Source of the DNA: Cyanobacteria bacterium SZAS LIN-3
GTDB lineage: Bacteria > Cyanobacteriota > Vampirovibrionia > Obscuribacterales > Obscuribacteraceae
NCBI GenBank assembly: GCA_018266215.1
Contig: JAFEAV010000069.1
Location: 1-35,098 of the forward strand
DNA length: 35,098 nt
Direction of reading: 5' to 3'
Shown here: positions 1-8,554 of the stretch, in pieces
How positions within the stretch are numbered: the stretch's first letter is position 1
Layout: each line of letters opens with the position of its first letter
Notes under the pieces: generated by a model
Seen by the model: the letters and a program-made list of their open reading frames with translations, nothing else
Databases searched by the model: none
Told to the model about the DNA's origin: nothing
Made by a program: the position numbers and the translations under genes

Positions 1-54
1 GCACGTACGGTGGTGTGGCAGGGAGGAGCCCGTGAGGGCTCCCCCTATGCCGAT
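1..54 (+). mobile_element. Group II intron, 3' end (domain V tail and domain VI)
   Basis: The first ten bases, GCACGTACGG, match the 3' strand of the conserved domain V hairpin of bacterial group II introns. They are followed by a domain VI hairpin. G17-A20 pairs with T48-C51, A47 is a single bulged adenosine, G21-C31 pairs with G36-T46 (one A-C mismatch, one G-T pair), and the loop G32-A35 is GTGA, a GNRA tetraloop. The bulged A lies seven bases before T54, and the element would end in GAT, which fits the ...AY ending and branch-point spacing known for this ribozyme class. The domain V 5' half, the intron-encoded reverse transcriptase and the 5' end must lie outside the window. The structural fit is seen directly; that the intron is intact and mobile is not known. 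Confidence 0.8.
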
Positions 55-98
55 TTGTTTCTTGAAACCTGCCTTTAAGTGTCGGATAATTGCCTTAA

Positions 99-779
99 AT
101 GAAGCGCTCTAACTCAACCAATAGTGTCAAACCCCCGGTGCTTCCGTCTCTAGCGCCTGGTTCTGATGCCGGCTCTGGAACCACTATCCGGATTGAAGAT
201 GAGGCCGAGTATTCCAATCTGATTGTCTCGAACTGTGATTTGAGCGATCAGGAGGCGCGCTTTCTTGTCGTAGAAAGTTCTCGACTGCAAAAGGTTCGCT
301 TCAATAACTGTCTATTGACGAAAAACCGCTTCTCCGACCTGCGCCTGGAGGGCTGCGACCTTTCCAACTGCCAGTGGATGGAAGGCAAACTTAGCAGAAT
401 TGAGATTATCGATTGCAAGTTAACAGGGCTGAAGCTGGTTGATTCAGATATTTCCAACCTGCGGCTGCAAAATTGCGGCGGGCAGTTCGTGCAAATGCAC
501 GGCAGCAAATTCAAAAACTCAATTTTTCAGAACTGTCAGCTACAGGGTATTGATTTTCGTTTTTGTGATTTGAGCGGCTGCACTTTTATAGATTGCGACC
601 TGAGAGAGGGCGAATTTTATGAAGCCAATCTCCAGGGAGCCGATTTCCGCGGCTCTGATCTGGAGGGGTTGAAGGCACGCCCAGAGGATCTGCAAGGCGC
701 CGTCATCGACTCACAGCAGGCCTCTGCGTTGGGGAAAACCTTCGCACTCCTTCTGGGTTTAAAGATCCTGGAAAGTTGA
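99..779 (+). CDS. Pentapeptide repeat protein
   Basis: A 226-residue protein. From about residue 40 to 200 it shows the five-residue periodicity of pentapeptide repeats, with recurring units such as SNLRL, SGCTF, REGEF, QGADF and RGSDL. Such repeats fold as a right-handed quadrilateral beta-helix. The first 30 residues are Ser/Pro-rich and low complexity, and no signal peptide is visible, so it is probably cytoplasmic. The C-terminal ~30 residues leave the repeat and may cap it. Family members range from DNA-mimic gyrase protectors to scaffolds, and nothing here indicates which; no function is assigned. It starts 45 bases after the group II intron end, so the intron sits in or just before its promoter. 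The ATG at 99 has only a weak ribosome-binding site. Confidence 0.8.
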   Translation: MKRSNSTNSVKPPVLPSLAPGSDAGSGTTIRIEDEAEYSNLIVSNCDLSDQEARFLVVESSRLQKVRFNNCLLTKNRFSDLRLEGCDLSNCQWMEGKLSRIEIIDCKLTGLKLVDSDISNLRLQNCGGQFVQMHGSKFKNSIFQNCQLQGIDFRFCDLSGCTFIDCDLREGEFYEANLQGADFRGSDLEGLKARPEDLQGAVIDSQQASALGKTFALLLGLKILES

Positions 780-802
780 GTTATCCCCCGAGGGTCATAA
801 CT

Positions 803-1360
803 TCAGTACATCGTGTCGGGACCGATTAATTTGTCGCCCTTGAGATGGTATTTGCCGGTTCTATTTACTGATGTCTGGCTGGCACCATCACCGGGACCGT
901 GTGAAATAACATCGGCGATGATGACACCGTCTTTGATGCGCAGACGCCGCAGACCGACGCGGTCGCCGAGGACTTTGTTATCCACCGCCATAAGCCTGCC
1001 GTTCTTATTTACAAAGGCTGTGACGTTAAAGAAGACTCCACTGCCCCCTCCGCTGGTGTAATAGACGGCTGCTGCATCGGTGGTGCCGTCTTTATTTAGA
1101 TCGCCCAGGGCCACCGCCGTGACGGCCATACTTTCCTCCCCATCCTTCCAGGCACCGTCCTTAAACTTAACGAAGGTATCGGGATTGCCGGATTCCCAGG
1201 GACTTATCCGGTAGATAGCGTTTCGTACTTCCTTCTCCGTCAGGCCCTTGCCCTGCGCTTTAACCGAATTGGTGTCGGTCGCTTCCTCCGCATGCAGCGG
1301 CAGACAGAAGCAGAGCGATGTGGCGAAAAGGGTCCAGACAAGAGTAGTTTTCTTAGTCAC
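803..1360 (-). CDS. Secreted protein of unknown function with FG-GAP-like segment
   Basis: 185 residues, GTG start. Residues 1-24 form a classic signal peptide (two Lys, hydrophobic core, LHA cleavage site), so the product is exported. The mature part contains a segment around GDLNKDGTTDAAAVYYTSGG that resembles the calcium-binding, Asp-rich loops of FG-GAP/VCBS repeats, usually read as a single 'quantity that varies over time' unit in bacterial secreted proteins. Only one such unit is present. It is transcribed convergently with the pentapeptide gene; a weak inverted repeat at 780-801 lies between the two stops. It is divergent from the next gene, so 1361-1491 probably holds two promoters. 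Function unknown. Confidence 0.75.
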   Translation of the reverse strand: MTKKTTLVWTLFATSLCFCLPLHAEEATDTNSVKAQGKGLTEKEVRNAIYRISPWESGNPDTFVKFKDGAWKDGEESMAVTAVALGDLNKDGTTDAAAVYYTSGGGSGVFFNVTAFVNKNGRLMAVDNKVLGDRVGLRRLRIKDGVIIADVISHGPGDGASQTSVNRTGKYHLKGDKLIGPDTMY

Positions 1361-1491
1361 GATGTTAACCTGGGTAGGGATGTGCGTATTCTACAAACTC
1401 TGCTGCCGGAAGAATTAGACGGTTGCCTTTTGACGTTTATTTGACTTATCAAAAGCGATATTGGGATTGCCCCCCTGACGAGGTACATTCC

Positions 1492-2793
1492 ATGTCCGCA
1501 CTAGACAAGTCCGAAACCGCCGGTAATCCGGCTCAGAACTCTGAAGCGTCCAATTCCAACCTGTTCTCCGCAGCTTTTGATAAGGGGCTGACCGTCATCC
1601 AGGAGCATAAGGTGGAAGCGGCTGCGGTAGGCACTGCTGCCTTGGCCGCCGCCGCCATCGTACTGAGCCGTGGTCGTGTTCTCGGCGGCCTTGTGCGCGA
1701 CGGCGTGGAATTAGAAGCGGGTAGCATTGCGACGTCTTCAGCTAAAGCTCTTGCGCCCGGCGCAAAAGACCTGGGCAAGGGCCTCGGCCTGGACGCCATG
1801 GCTCCGCGCCACGGCCTTGGGACATTGGGAGCAACCAAGGACGCCGGACTGTTCGCTCGCGGTTTGGACCCCCTTGCCACCTATGACAAAAGTGCCTACC
1901 AGATGGTGCCGGCTCGCACCATGGCCAGCTCAATCAGACTAGCCGAAGGTCCCACGATGAGTACCGTGGACGGTCCCTCAGGAATTGTTTTCGGCAGTGA
2001 CAATTCTATTCAATCTATTCGTTTCAGCGCCGGCTCTACTGCTGCCGAGAAATCAGATCTCGTACTCAGGGGTGCCTATGCCGGTCTGATCCATTCGGAC
2101 CCACTGGCGGCGCAAGCGGCCAGCAAAATCGAAGGTCAGTCTATAGGATTTATCTCTCGTCCGATTGAGCGTTGGGCTACAACTGAACAGATGCAGCAGA
2201 ATGCGGTTGAAGGCGCTCGTGCCTATGTGGAAGGGGATGCTGCCGCTGCAAACAAATTCACCGAATTTTTAACCGAGCGCTATGGCCCGATGACTGCGGA
2301 ATCTCGCGCCTGGGGCACTAAGATATTGACCGACACCAGCTCACCGGAATCCGCCTGGAACCATGTCAGTGCTCCGGCTACGGAGACTCTGATTCAAGCC
2401 GGCATCCCTATTGATCCCCTGCACCGAGCAATTGCCACCAATGCCAGCGTGCTCAAAGCTGAGCCCTGGGCGGCTGGAGCAACCATCAGAGGAACGGCCG
2501 AATACATGCAAGCAAGCGCTCGGGAAGCGCTGCCCGCGGGCGCATCCCAACTGGGGAAAGATAGCTGGTATGGTGCACAGGCACCAGCTCTCAGTCCTGA
2601 ATTGGTCAAGACGATCGGCTCTCTGAGCCAGTCCCTGGGTGAAAAAGTTGCCGCTGACACCGCAGCCGTGAAAAAAGTTGCCGAGTTAGTCGGAGCGCAC
2701 GGCAAGCCGGAAGAATATGTTACCGCCTACAGAGCTCTGGATAAGACCGCCAAAATGGCCAGGGTTACCGATCTCAGTCACCTTTTCAAATGA
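1492..2793 (+). CDS. Hypothetical protein, Ala-rich with one hydrophobic segment
   Basis: 433 residues from the ATG at 1492, which has GAGG eight bases upstream. An in-frame TTG at 1423 would add 23 residues but has no clear ribosome-binding site. Residues ~35-60 form an Ala-rich hydrophobic helix (AVGTAALAAAAIVLS) that could insert in the membrane. The next ~60 residues are Gly/Ala-rich and the C-terminal half is predicted mostly helical by eye. No catalytic motif or known domain was recognised. The 3' end overlaps the convergent prolyl oligopeptidase gene by 16 bases. Codon use looks like that of its neighbours, so I regard it as a real gene, but the function is unknown. Confidence 0.7.
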   Translation: MSALDKSETAGNPAQNSEASNSNLFSAAFDKGLTVIQEHKVEAAAVGTAALAAAAIVLSRGRVLGGLVRDGVELEAGSIATSSAKALAPGAKDLGKGLGLDAMAPRHGLGTLGATKDAGLFARGLDPLATYDKSAYQMVPARTMASSIRLAEGPTMSTVDGPSGIVFGSDNSIQSIRFSAGSTAAEKSDLVLRGAYAGLIHSDPLAAQAASKIEGQSIGFISRPIERWATTEQMQQNAVEGARAYVEGDAAAANKFTEFLTERYGPMTAESRAWGTKILTDTSSPESAWNHVSAPATETLIQAGIPIDPLHRAIATNASVLKAEPWAAGATIRGTAEYMQASAREALPAGASQLGKDSWYGAQAPALSPELVKTIGSLSQSLGEKVAADTAAVKKVAELVGAHGKPEEYVTAYRALDKTAKMARVTDLSHLFK

Positions 2794-4886
2794 TTCCATA
2801 AAAACGTATACGCCAGGGCTTCCATGTAAGCTCGCTGCTGGTTGTTTGCCGCGGCACCATGGCCGCCCTCGGTGTTCTCGTAGTAGAGCACCTCATGGCC
2901 CTGCTCCTTCAGGCGCGCGGCCATCTTGCGGGCATGCCCTGGATGCACCCGGTCGTCACAGGTGGACGTCGTAAGCAATATGGGTGGGTATTGTTTGTCC
3001 TGGCTCAGATTTTGATAGGGCGAATATTTGGAGATGTAGGCCCAGTCTTCGGCTTTGTCGGGGTCGCCGTATTCATCCATCCAGCTGGCTCCGGCCAGCA
3101 GGTGGTTGTAGCGCTTCATGTCGAGCAGGGGAGAGCCGCAATGGACGGCGGCAAATAGATCCGGTCGCTGCGTCAGCATCACCCCCATGAGCAGTCCCCC
3201 GTTGGATCGCCCTTCGATTCCCAGATGTTTGCTGGATGTGACCTTGCGCTTTTGCAGGTCTTCGGCGACGGCGATGAAATCATCATAAGCCCGCTGCCGA
3301 TTTTGCTTGCGGGCCGCCTCATGCCAGCGCGGCCCAAATTCGCCGCCTCCTCTGATATTGGCCAGGACATACACGCCGCCGCGTTCCAGCCAGGCGGCTC
3401 CGACGAGCGAATCGTAGCGCGGTAGCAGAGACGACTCGAAGCCACCGTAGCTGTATAGAAGGGCGGGATTGGAGCCATCAAGCTTGAGACCTTTGCGGCT
3501 GATCTGAAAATACGGCACTCTGGTGCCGTCCTTTGACCTGGCGTCGAATTGCTGAATCTCCAGACCGTCGGTTTTGAAGTAGGCAGGCAGACGCTTCAGG
3601 AGTTCACGCTTGTCCTCGCCGGCGGTGCCCAGGTAAAGGCTCGTGGGTGTGAGGAAATTGGCCACAGTCATGAAGTAATCATCCGATTCATCAGGATCGA
3701 TGCCCCGTATGCTGACGGTGCCGAAATCCGGCGCCTGGATTTTTGAGCGCAGCCATTTTTTGTTCTTGAGTTCAAGCTGATATGGCCGACTGCTGACGTT
3801 GTCCAGTTCGGTCAAAATCAGATAATTTTTGGTGTCGCACATCCCGTCCAGTGATTTGCGTTCGGTGGGAGTGAAGAGTACCTCAAACTGACGATCGCCT
3901 TCGAGGAAGGCTTTGAAGTCACAGGCCAGAAGGCTGCCGGCCGTGTATTCCTTGCCGCCCACTTTCCAGTTGGAGCGCAATTTCAGAAGCAAGTACTTGT
4001 AGAAAGTGTTGGCAATGGCGTCGGCTTGTTTCTCAACCGGTATCAGTTTTTCACCCTGGCGCAGGTAGATCAGATCCGAAAAAAATGTCGGCTTGTCCGA
4101 AATAAAATCGTAAGTTTCACCGTGGTCATGGGCGACATAGGCGCTTACCCCAACATCGCTCTCCTTGCCTTCAAATATAGTTTTTGCTTCAGAGATTTTA
4201 GTGCCGCGTTTCCATTCCTTGACGATGCGAGGATAGCCTGAGGCGGTCATGGTGCCGGGGCCAAAATCGGTGCCGACATAAATGCTGTCGCGATTACGCC
4301 AGGCCACGTCACTCTTGGCCTCGGGCAAGATAAAGCCATCGGTGACAAATTGCTTTTTTGTCAGGTCAAATTCTCTTACAACACTGGCATCGGCGCCGCC
4401 GCGAGACAGCGATATCAGCGCCCGGTCCCAGTCATGGTAGAGGACCTGGGCCGATTCCCAGACCCAGTTTTCCTTCTCGTCGGCGGCCAGCTTGTCCAGA
4501 TCCAGGACCGATTCCCAGGCCGGTTGCGACTTCTTGTACTGGTCCATAGTCGTGCGTCGCCAGAGACCGCGCACATTCTTATCATCGCGCCAGAAATTGT
4601 AGTAATACTGGCCGTATTTATTAACGCCTGGGATGCGCTCTTTGGAATCAAGAATCGTCAGCAGTTTACTTTTCGTTTCGGCAAAGTCGGGGGAGGCTTC
4701 CAGTAATTTTGTCGAGACGGCGTTTTGCTCCCGCACCCAGTCCATTGCCTTTTTTCCCTGGACGTCTTCCAACCAGATGAGTGAGTCATCCGCGCTTTCT
4801 CCTGTGGTCGCCGCCACAGTCTGACCGCCTGAGAGGAGAAAGATGGAACCGGCGATGACTGCGAGCAGACTGTTTTTAATCGACAT
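2778..4886 (-). CDS. Secreted prolyl oligopeptidase family serine peptidase (S9A)
   Basis: 702 residues, the usual length for prolyl oligopeptidase. The N-terminus has a signal peptide (residues 1-26), so the enzyme acts outside the cytoplasm. Residues ~30-420 correspond to the N-terminal helix and seven-bladed propeller that gates substrate access; ~440-702 is the alpha/beta-hydrolase domain. The catalytic triad is visible: Ser561 in GRSNGG, Asp644 in CDDRV and His676 in GGHG. Arg646 matches the substrate-carboxylate-binding arginine of the family. Family knowledge: it cleaves short peptides after proline. A good ribosome-binding site (GGAAGGA) precedes the ATG. It starts three bases after the stop of the upstream gene, so the two are probably co-transcribed. 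Confidence 0.93.
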   Translation of the reverse strand: MSIKNSLLAVIAGSIFLLSGGQTVAATTGESADDSLIWLEDVQGKKAMDWVREQNAVSTKLLEASPDFAETKSKLLTILDSKERIPGVNKYGQYYYNFWRDDKNVRGLWRRTTMDQYKKSQPAWESVLDLDKLAADEKENWVWESAQVLYHDWDRALISLSRGGADASVVREFDLTKKQFVTDGFILPEAKSDVAWRNRDSIYVGTDFGPGTMTASGYPRIVKEWKRGTKISEAKTIFEGKESDVGVSAYVAHDHGETYDFISDKPTFFSDLIYLRQGEKLIPVEKQADAIANTFYKYLLLKLRSNWKVGGKEYTAGSLLACDFKAFLEGDRQFEVLFTPTERKSLDGMCDTKNYLILTELDNVSSRPYQLELKNKKWLRSKIQAPDFGTVSIRGIDPDESDDYFMTVANFLTPTSLYLGTAGEDKRELLKRLPAYFKTDGLEIQQFDARSKDGTRVPYFQISRKGLKLDGSNPALLYSYGGFESSLLPRYDSLVGAAWLERGGVYVLANIRGGGEFGPRWHEAARKQNRQRAYDDFIAVAEDLQKRKVTSSKHLGIEGRSNGGLLMGVMLTQRPDLFAAVHCGSPLLDMKRYNHLLAGASWMDEYGDPDKAEDWAYISKYSPYQNLSQDKQYPPILLTTSTCDDRVHPGHARKMAARLKEQGHEVLYYENTEGGHGAAANNQQRAYMEALAYTFLWNHLKR

Positions 4887-4889
4887 ACT

Positions 4890-5639
4890 TTACTGTCCTT
4901 CCAGGGTAAATGCGTTTTTAGGAATTGTGGCGTTCACTTTTACGTCGGTGTAAAAGGTCTGGTCAATTACGTGAAATGGCTCACATCCGGTATTGCGAGG
5001 GTGCAGCTGGTGGCGAAACTTGAGCCAGCTGATAAATCCGCGCAGCGATTTAAATCGCTTTTGCACGAGGATATCGTAGGGTGTATTTTCCTTACCGACG
5101 TCGTATTGCTCAAACAGCTTGAGAATGACCGAGCGCGAAGTGGATATCCAGACGTCGACTTCGTGCGGGGCTTCGTGCCGCAGCCGGTGGCATTCTTCTC
5201 CATTGAGGTTTTCGTCGTCCACATATTCGAAAGGGCGGCGCGCGGTTAGTTTTTCTCCGCGCACATTGTCCATGAGCAGAGCGGCAATGGTATGTGCCGT
5301 ACCGTGGGATGAGCCCGTGGCGGAGGCGATGACTGCGTCCAGATCGTCTTCTAGAGTGGCTTTTCGCTGGTGAAAATATTTTTCATAGGTGGACAGACCA
5401 TCGCACCAGATCACCGAAGTATGCTCATAGCCCTGATTTTTTCGCTTGTCGCGCCATTCGAAGCGAAATAAATTGGGGCGTTGAAAGGTCGTGCGAAAGG
5501 CCATGGTTGAATGCCTCTCATCAGGTCTGCCCGGATTATGAATGGAATAGACGTATCCGCTGTCCTGATAGGTGTCAAAAAGGCGATATGCCGCAGCCGT
5601 TCGGCGCAATATTTCCTGTGCGTCAATTTCTGTGGACAT
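4890..5639 (-). CDS. LolA/DUF2092-like protein
   Basis: 249 residues, ATG start with AAAGGT upstream. The pattern of alternating strands, with a FQRPNLFRFEW-type segment near residue 55 and a C-terminal VKVNATIPKNAF segment, resembles the half-barrel fold of LolA, LppX and DUF2092 proteins, which hold lipids or lipoproteins in the periplasm. No signal peptide is visible, which is odd for that fold; either the protein is cytoplasmic or the true start is elsewhere. It is the first gene of a two-gene unit with the prolyl oligopeptidase. The fold assignment is an inference from weak similarity. Confidence 0.55.
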   Translation of the reverse strand: MSTEIDAQEILRRTAAAYRLFDTYQDSGYVYSIHNPGRPDERHSTMAFRTTFQRPNLFRFEWRDKRKNQGYEHTSVIWCDGLSTYEKYFHQRKATLEDDLDAVIASATGSSHGTAHTIAALLMDNVRGEKLTARRPFEYVDDENLNGEECHRLRHEAPHEVDVWISTSRSVILKLFEQYDVGKENTPYDILVQKRFKSLRGFISWLKFRHQLHPRNTGCEPFHVIDQTFYTDVKVNATIPKNAFTLEGQ

Positions 5640-5772
5640 GGGCTACCTTTGCAATCCGGTCTGTATTTTAGCACTGCCGAAGAGCTGGTTGCCAAGCGAG
5701 CCCGGCTATTCATCTATAAAATCGGCAGTTCTAGTATGATCTTGCCGTCGACCCTCCTTGCTGGAGCATCTC

Positions 5773-8544
5773 ATGGCCGCTTCTTTCAGCATTCGCAAAT
5801 CTTACGCAAAAACTTTCCTTTCAGTCAGTCTTGCACTGGTCACTTCAGCCGGACTGGCCCTGCCGGGACCTGCCGCCTCGGCCAGAGCCAAAGCCGCGGC
5901 TCCCGAGGTTGTCTCCTACCAGAGATTGCCGAAGGTAGCTGTTCCCGAGCGCTACGATCTTTATTTTGAGCCCAACTTTGAGAGTCAGGACTTCGAGGGC
6001 AGTGAAACCGTTTATATCAACGTCACCGAAGCGACTAAAGAAATTACTCTCAACAGCCTCGATCTCAGTATCTATGAAGCATCCATCGCCCGCAATGAAA
6101 AAACGCATGGCGACTGGATAAAGGCTGAGATTGAACGCAATAAAGATCGTGAAATCGTCGTCTTCAAATTTGCCAAGACCCTCACCCCCGGCCCCTATGA
6201 GCTGTCTCTCAAATTCAACGGTAAGTTCTCGGACAAGATGTGCGGCTTCTACCTGTCCACCTTCAAAGACAAGGACGGCAAAGAACAGAAAATGGCTTCC
6301 ACTCAGATGGAGCCGACCGATGCCAGACGCATGTTCCCCTGTTTTGACGAGCCGGTCTACAAGGCTACTTATCGTGTCACCGCCGCCATACCCACCGATA
6401 TGGTGGCCATTTCCAATGCCGCCGTGCAATTTGAAAAGATCGATCAGCGCAAAGACAAAAAGGTCGTCAGTTTTGAAGAATCACCCAAAATGTCGTCCTA
6501 TTTGTTTGCCCTTGTCATAGGCCATTTGAAGCCCAGCCAGGCGGTGACGGTCAACGGCAAAGAGATCCGGGTCTGGTGTACCGAGGGCAAAGAAAATCTC
6601 ACCTCCTTTGCTCTCAACTCGGCGGCCAGGTTTATGGCCTATTACGAAGACTATTTTGGTGTGCCCTATCCGCTCAAGAAGCTTGATCTGATCGGGGTGC
6701 CTGACTTCGCCCATGGTGCCATGGAAAATATCGGTGCCGTCACTTTTAGAGAAACAGCGCTCCTGGTTGACGAAAAGAACAGTTCTACCCACGCCAAAAT
6801 GAGAGTGGCGGATGTGGTGGCACACGAGATGGCCCACCTGTGGTTCGGTGACCTGGTGACCATGGCCTGGTGGAACGATTTGTGGCTAAACGAAGCCTTT
6901 GCCACCTGGATGTCGGACAAGGCCGTCAACAATCTCAAGCCGGAGTGGAGACTCTGGGACGACTTTGCCGTCGACCGCGGTTCAACACTTTCGAGCGATT
7001 CTATTTCCGCCACAAGGGCGGTCCAGTGTGTGGTGAACTCTCCCAATGATGCCCTGGAGATGTTTGACGAAATCACCTACGGTAAGGGTGCAGCGCTGAT
7101 GCGCATGCTGGAGATGTATCTATCGGAGGAGACATTTCAGAAGGGCATCCAGGCTTATATGAAAAAGCATTCCTTCGGCAATGCCACCACAGAAGACCTG
7201 TGGAATGCCCTCAGTGCCGCCACAAAGTCAACGGTTGACGTATCAGCTCTGATGCATGCCTGGGTACACACCCCCGGCTGTCCCCTGGTTTCATTTGCCC
7301 CCGCCGGTGAAAAGAAGCACGCTAAGGGCGGTCCTTCATCCAGCTATAACTTCAATCAAGAACGCTTCATGCTGCTTGATCAACCGATCAAAAAAGGTGC
7401 AGCCGCTAGGGAGAAACCACAGACCTGGCAGATACCGATGGTACTGAAAGGCGAAAGTGGGCAGGAGCGCTATCTCCTGACCGAGCCCGGAGCGAAGGTC
7501 ACTTTTAGCGGTTTCAAGCCGGTCTTTATCAATGCTCTGGGTAACGGCTTTTACAGAAGTAAGTATGATCAGGCGCAACTTTCGAAGTTGGCGGAGGCCG
7601 TCAAAGCCGATCCTAATTTCCTCACTCCGGCCGAACGGATTTCACTTGTTTCTGACCTGTGGGCACTCTCTTATAGCGGTCGCATTTCCATCGACGACTA
7701 TCTGGCTTTTACCGCCAATTTTAGCGGCGATAGTGATCCGTATCTGCAAAGTCTTATGGTTGGTCAGTTGCATCAGCTCGAGACGGTGATCGGCGACGAG
7801 ATGCGCCCGGGCTTTGAGACTCTGGTGAGAAACCGCCTAAATCCAGTACTTGAGCGTTTGACAATGAGCAAACGTCCCGATGACAGCGACTTGATCAACA
7901 GCCTGCGCGGCGAAATTATCAGCACCCTGGGCACTATTGGCGGTGACAAGAAAATCATCGACTATTGCCGCGGGCAGTTTGAAACTTATCTCAATGATGA
8001 TAAGAGTCTCGACGGCAATTTGCTCTCGGCCATAGTTGACGTGGTTGCCTACAACGGTGGCGAAGAAGAATTCAACCGCATCCAGAACGCTTTTACCGAG
8101 TCCACCGAGCCCCAGGCCAGACAACGTAATCTCGGCGCGCTCAGTTGTTTCAGAGAAAAGGACCTGATCGAACGAGCCCTCGGTTATTCGCTGAGCAAGG
8201 AAGTGCGGGCCCAGGACGTCACAACGGTCGTCGGCTCCCTGCTCTCCAGCAGTGCCAGCAAGTCGCTTGCCTGGGCCTTTGTCAAAGCTCACTGGTCCGA
8301 ATTTAACGCTAAATTGAGTGATGATCAGATGCCGAAGCTGATTGACGCTGTTTCGAATTTTTCCAGTCTTGCCGATAGGGATGATGTCAGCTCCTTTATT
8401 GCCAGTCATCCGCTGCCGGCCGGCAGACGCCGGGTGGCGAAGACTCTGGAATTCATCGCCATTCGCACCCAGTTCAAAGATAAGCAGAGCACGTCTCTCG
8501 CTTCATTCTTGAAAAAGCTGGAACTGGCCCAGGCTCCTCACTGA
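5773..8544 (+). CDS. Secreted M1 family zinc aminopeptidase
   Basis: 923 residues from the ATG at 5773 (GGAG six bases upstream); a TTG at 5758 is a less likely start. Residues 1-36 are a signal peptide, so this is an exported enzyme. The M1 signature is complete. GAMEN at 315-319 binds the substrate N-terminus, HEMAH at 351-355 plus Glu374 bind zinc and supply the general base, and Tyr436 in EITYGKG matches the transition-state tyrosine. Residues ~520-920 form the middle beta domain and a long helical ERAP1_C-like domain. Family knowledge: it removes N-terminal residues from peptides. With the prolyl oligopeptidase next door it suggests extracytoplasmic peptide scavenging. It is the first gene of a five-gene run ending in a Ser/Thr kinase. 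Confidence 0.95.
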   Translation: MAASFSIRKSYAKTFLSVSLALVTSAGLALPGPAASARAKAAAPEVVSYQRLPKVAVPERYDLYFEPNFESQDFEGSETVYINVTEATKEITLNSLDLSIYEASIARNEKTHGDWIKAEIERNKDREIVVFKFAKTLTPGPYELSLKFNGKFSDKMCGFYLSTFKDKDGKEQKMASTQMEPTDARRMFPCFDEPVYKATYRVTAAIPTDMVAISNAAVQFEKIDQRKDKKVVSFEESPKMSSYLFALVIGHLKPSQAVTVNGKEIRVWCTEGKENLTSFALNSAARFMAYYEDYFGVPYPLKKLDLIGVPDFAHGAMENIGAVTFRETALLVDEKNSSTHAKMRVADVVAHEMAHLWFGDLVTMAWWNDLWLNEAFATWMSDKAVNNLKPEWRLWDDFAVDRGSTLSSDSISATRAVQCVVNSPNDALEMFDEITYGKGAALMRMLEMYLSEETFQKGIQAYMKKHSFGNATTEDLWNALSAATKSTVDVSALMHAWVHTPGCPLVSFAPAGEKKHAKGGPSSSYNFNQERFMLLDQPIKKGAAAREKPQTWQIPMVLKGESGQERYLLTEPGAKVTFSGFKPVFINALGNGFYRSKYDQAQLSKLAEAVKADPNFLTPAERISLVSDLWALSYSGRISIDDYLAFTANFSGDSDPYLQSLMVGQLHQLETVIGDEMRPGFETLVRNRLNPVLERLTMSKRPDDSDLINSLRGEIISTLGTIGGDKKIIDYCRGQFETYLNDDKSLDGNLLSAIVDVVAYNGGEEEFNRIQNAFTESTEPQARQRNLGALSCFREKDLIERALGYSLSKEVRAQDVTTVVGSLLSSSASKSLAWAFVKAHWSEFNAKLSDDQMPKLIDAVSNFSSLADRDDVSSFIASHPLPAGRRRVAKTLEFIAIRTQFKDKQSTSLASFLKKLELAQAPH

Positions 8545-8554
8545 ATCAGCAAAC

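Noticed and set aside
780..801. Inverted repeat GTTATCCC / GGG..ATAAC between two convergent stops
   Set aside because: Short stem with an internal bulge and no T-run; too weak to call an intrinsic terminator.
1430..1462. TTGACG and TTGACT boxes upstream of the gene at 1492
   Set aside because: No -10 box lies at 16-18 bases from either, so they are not called as a promoter.
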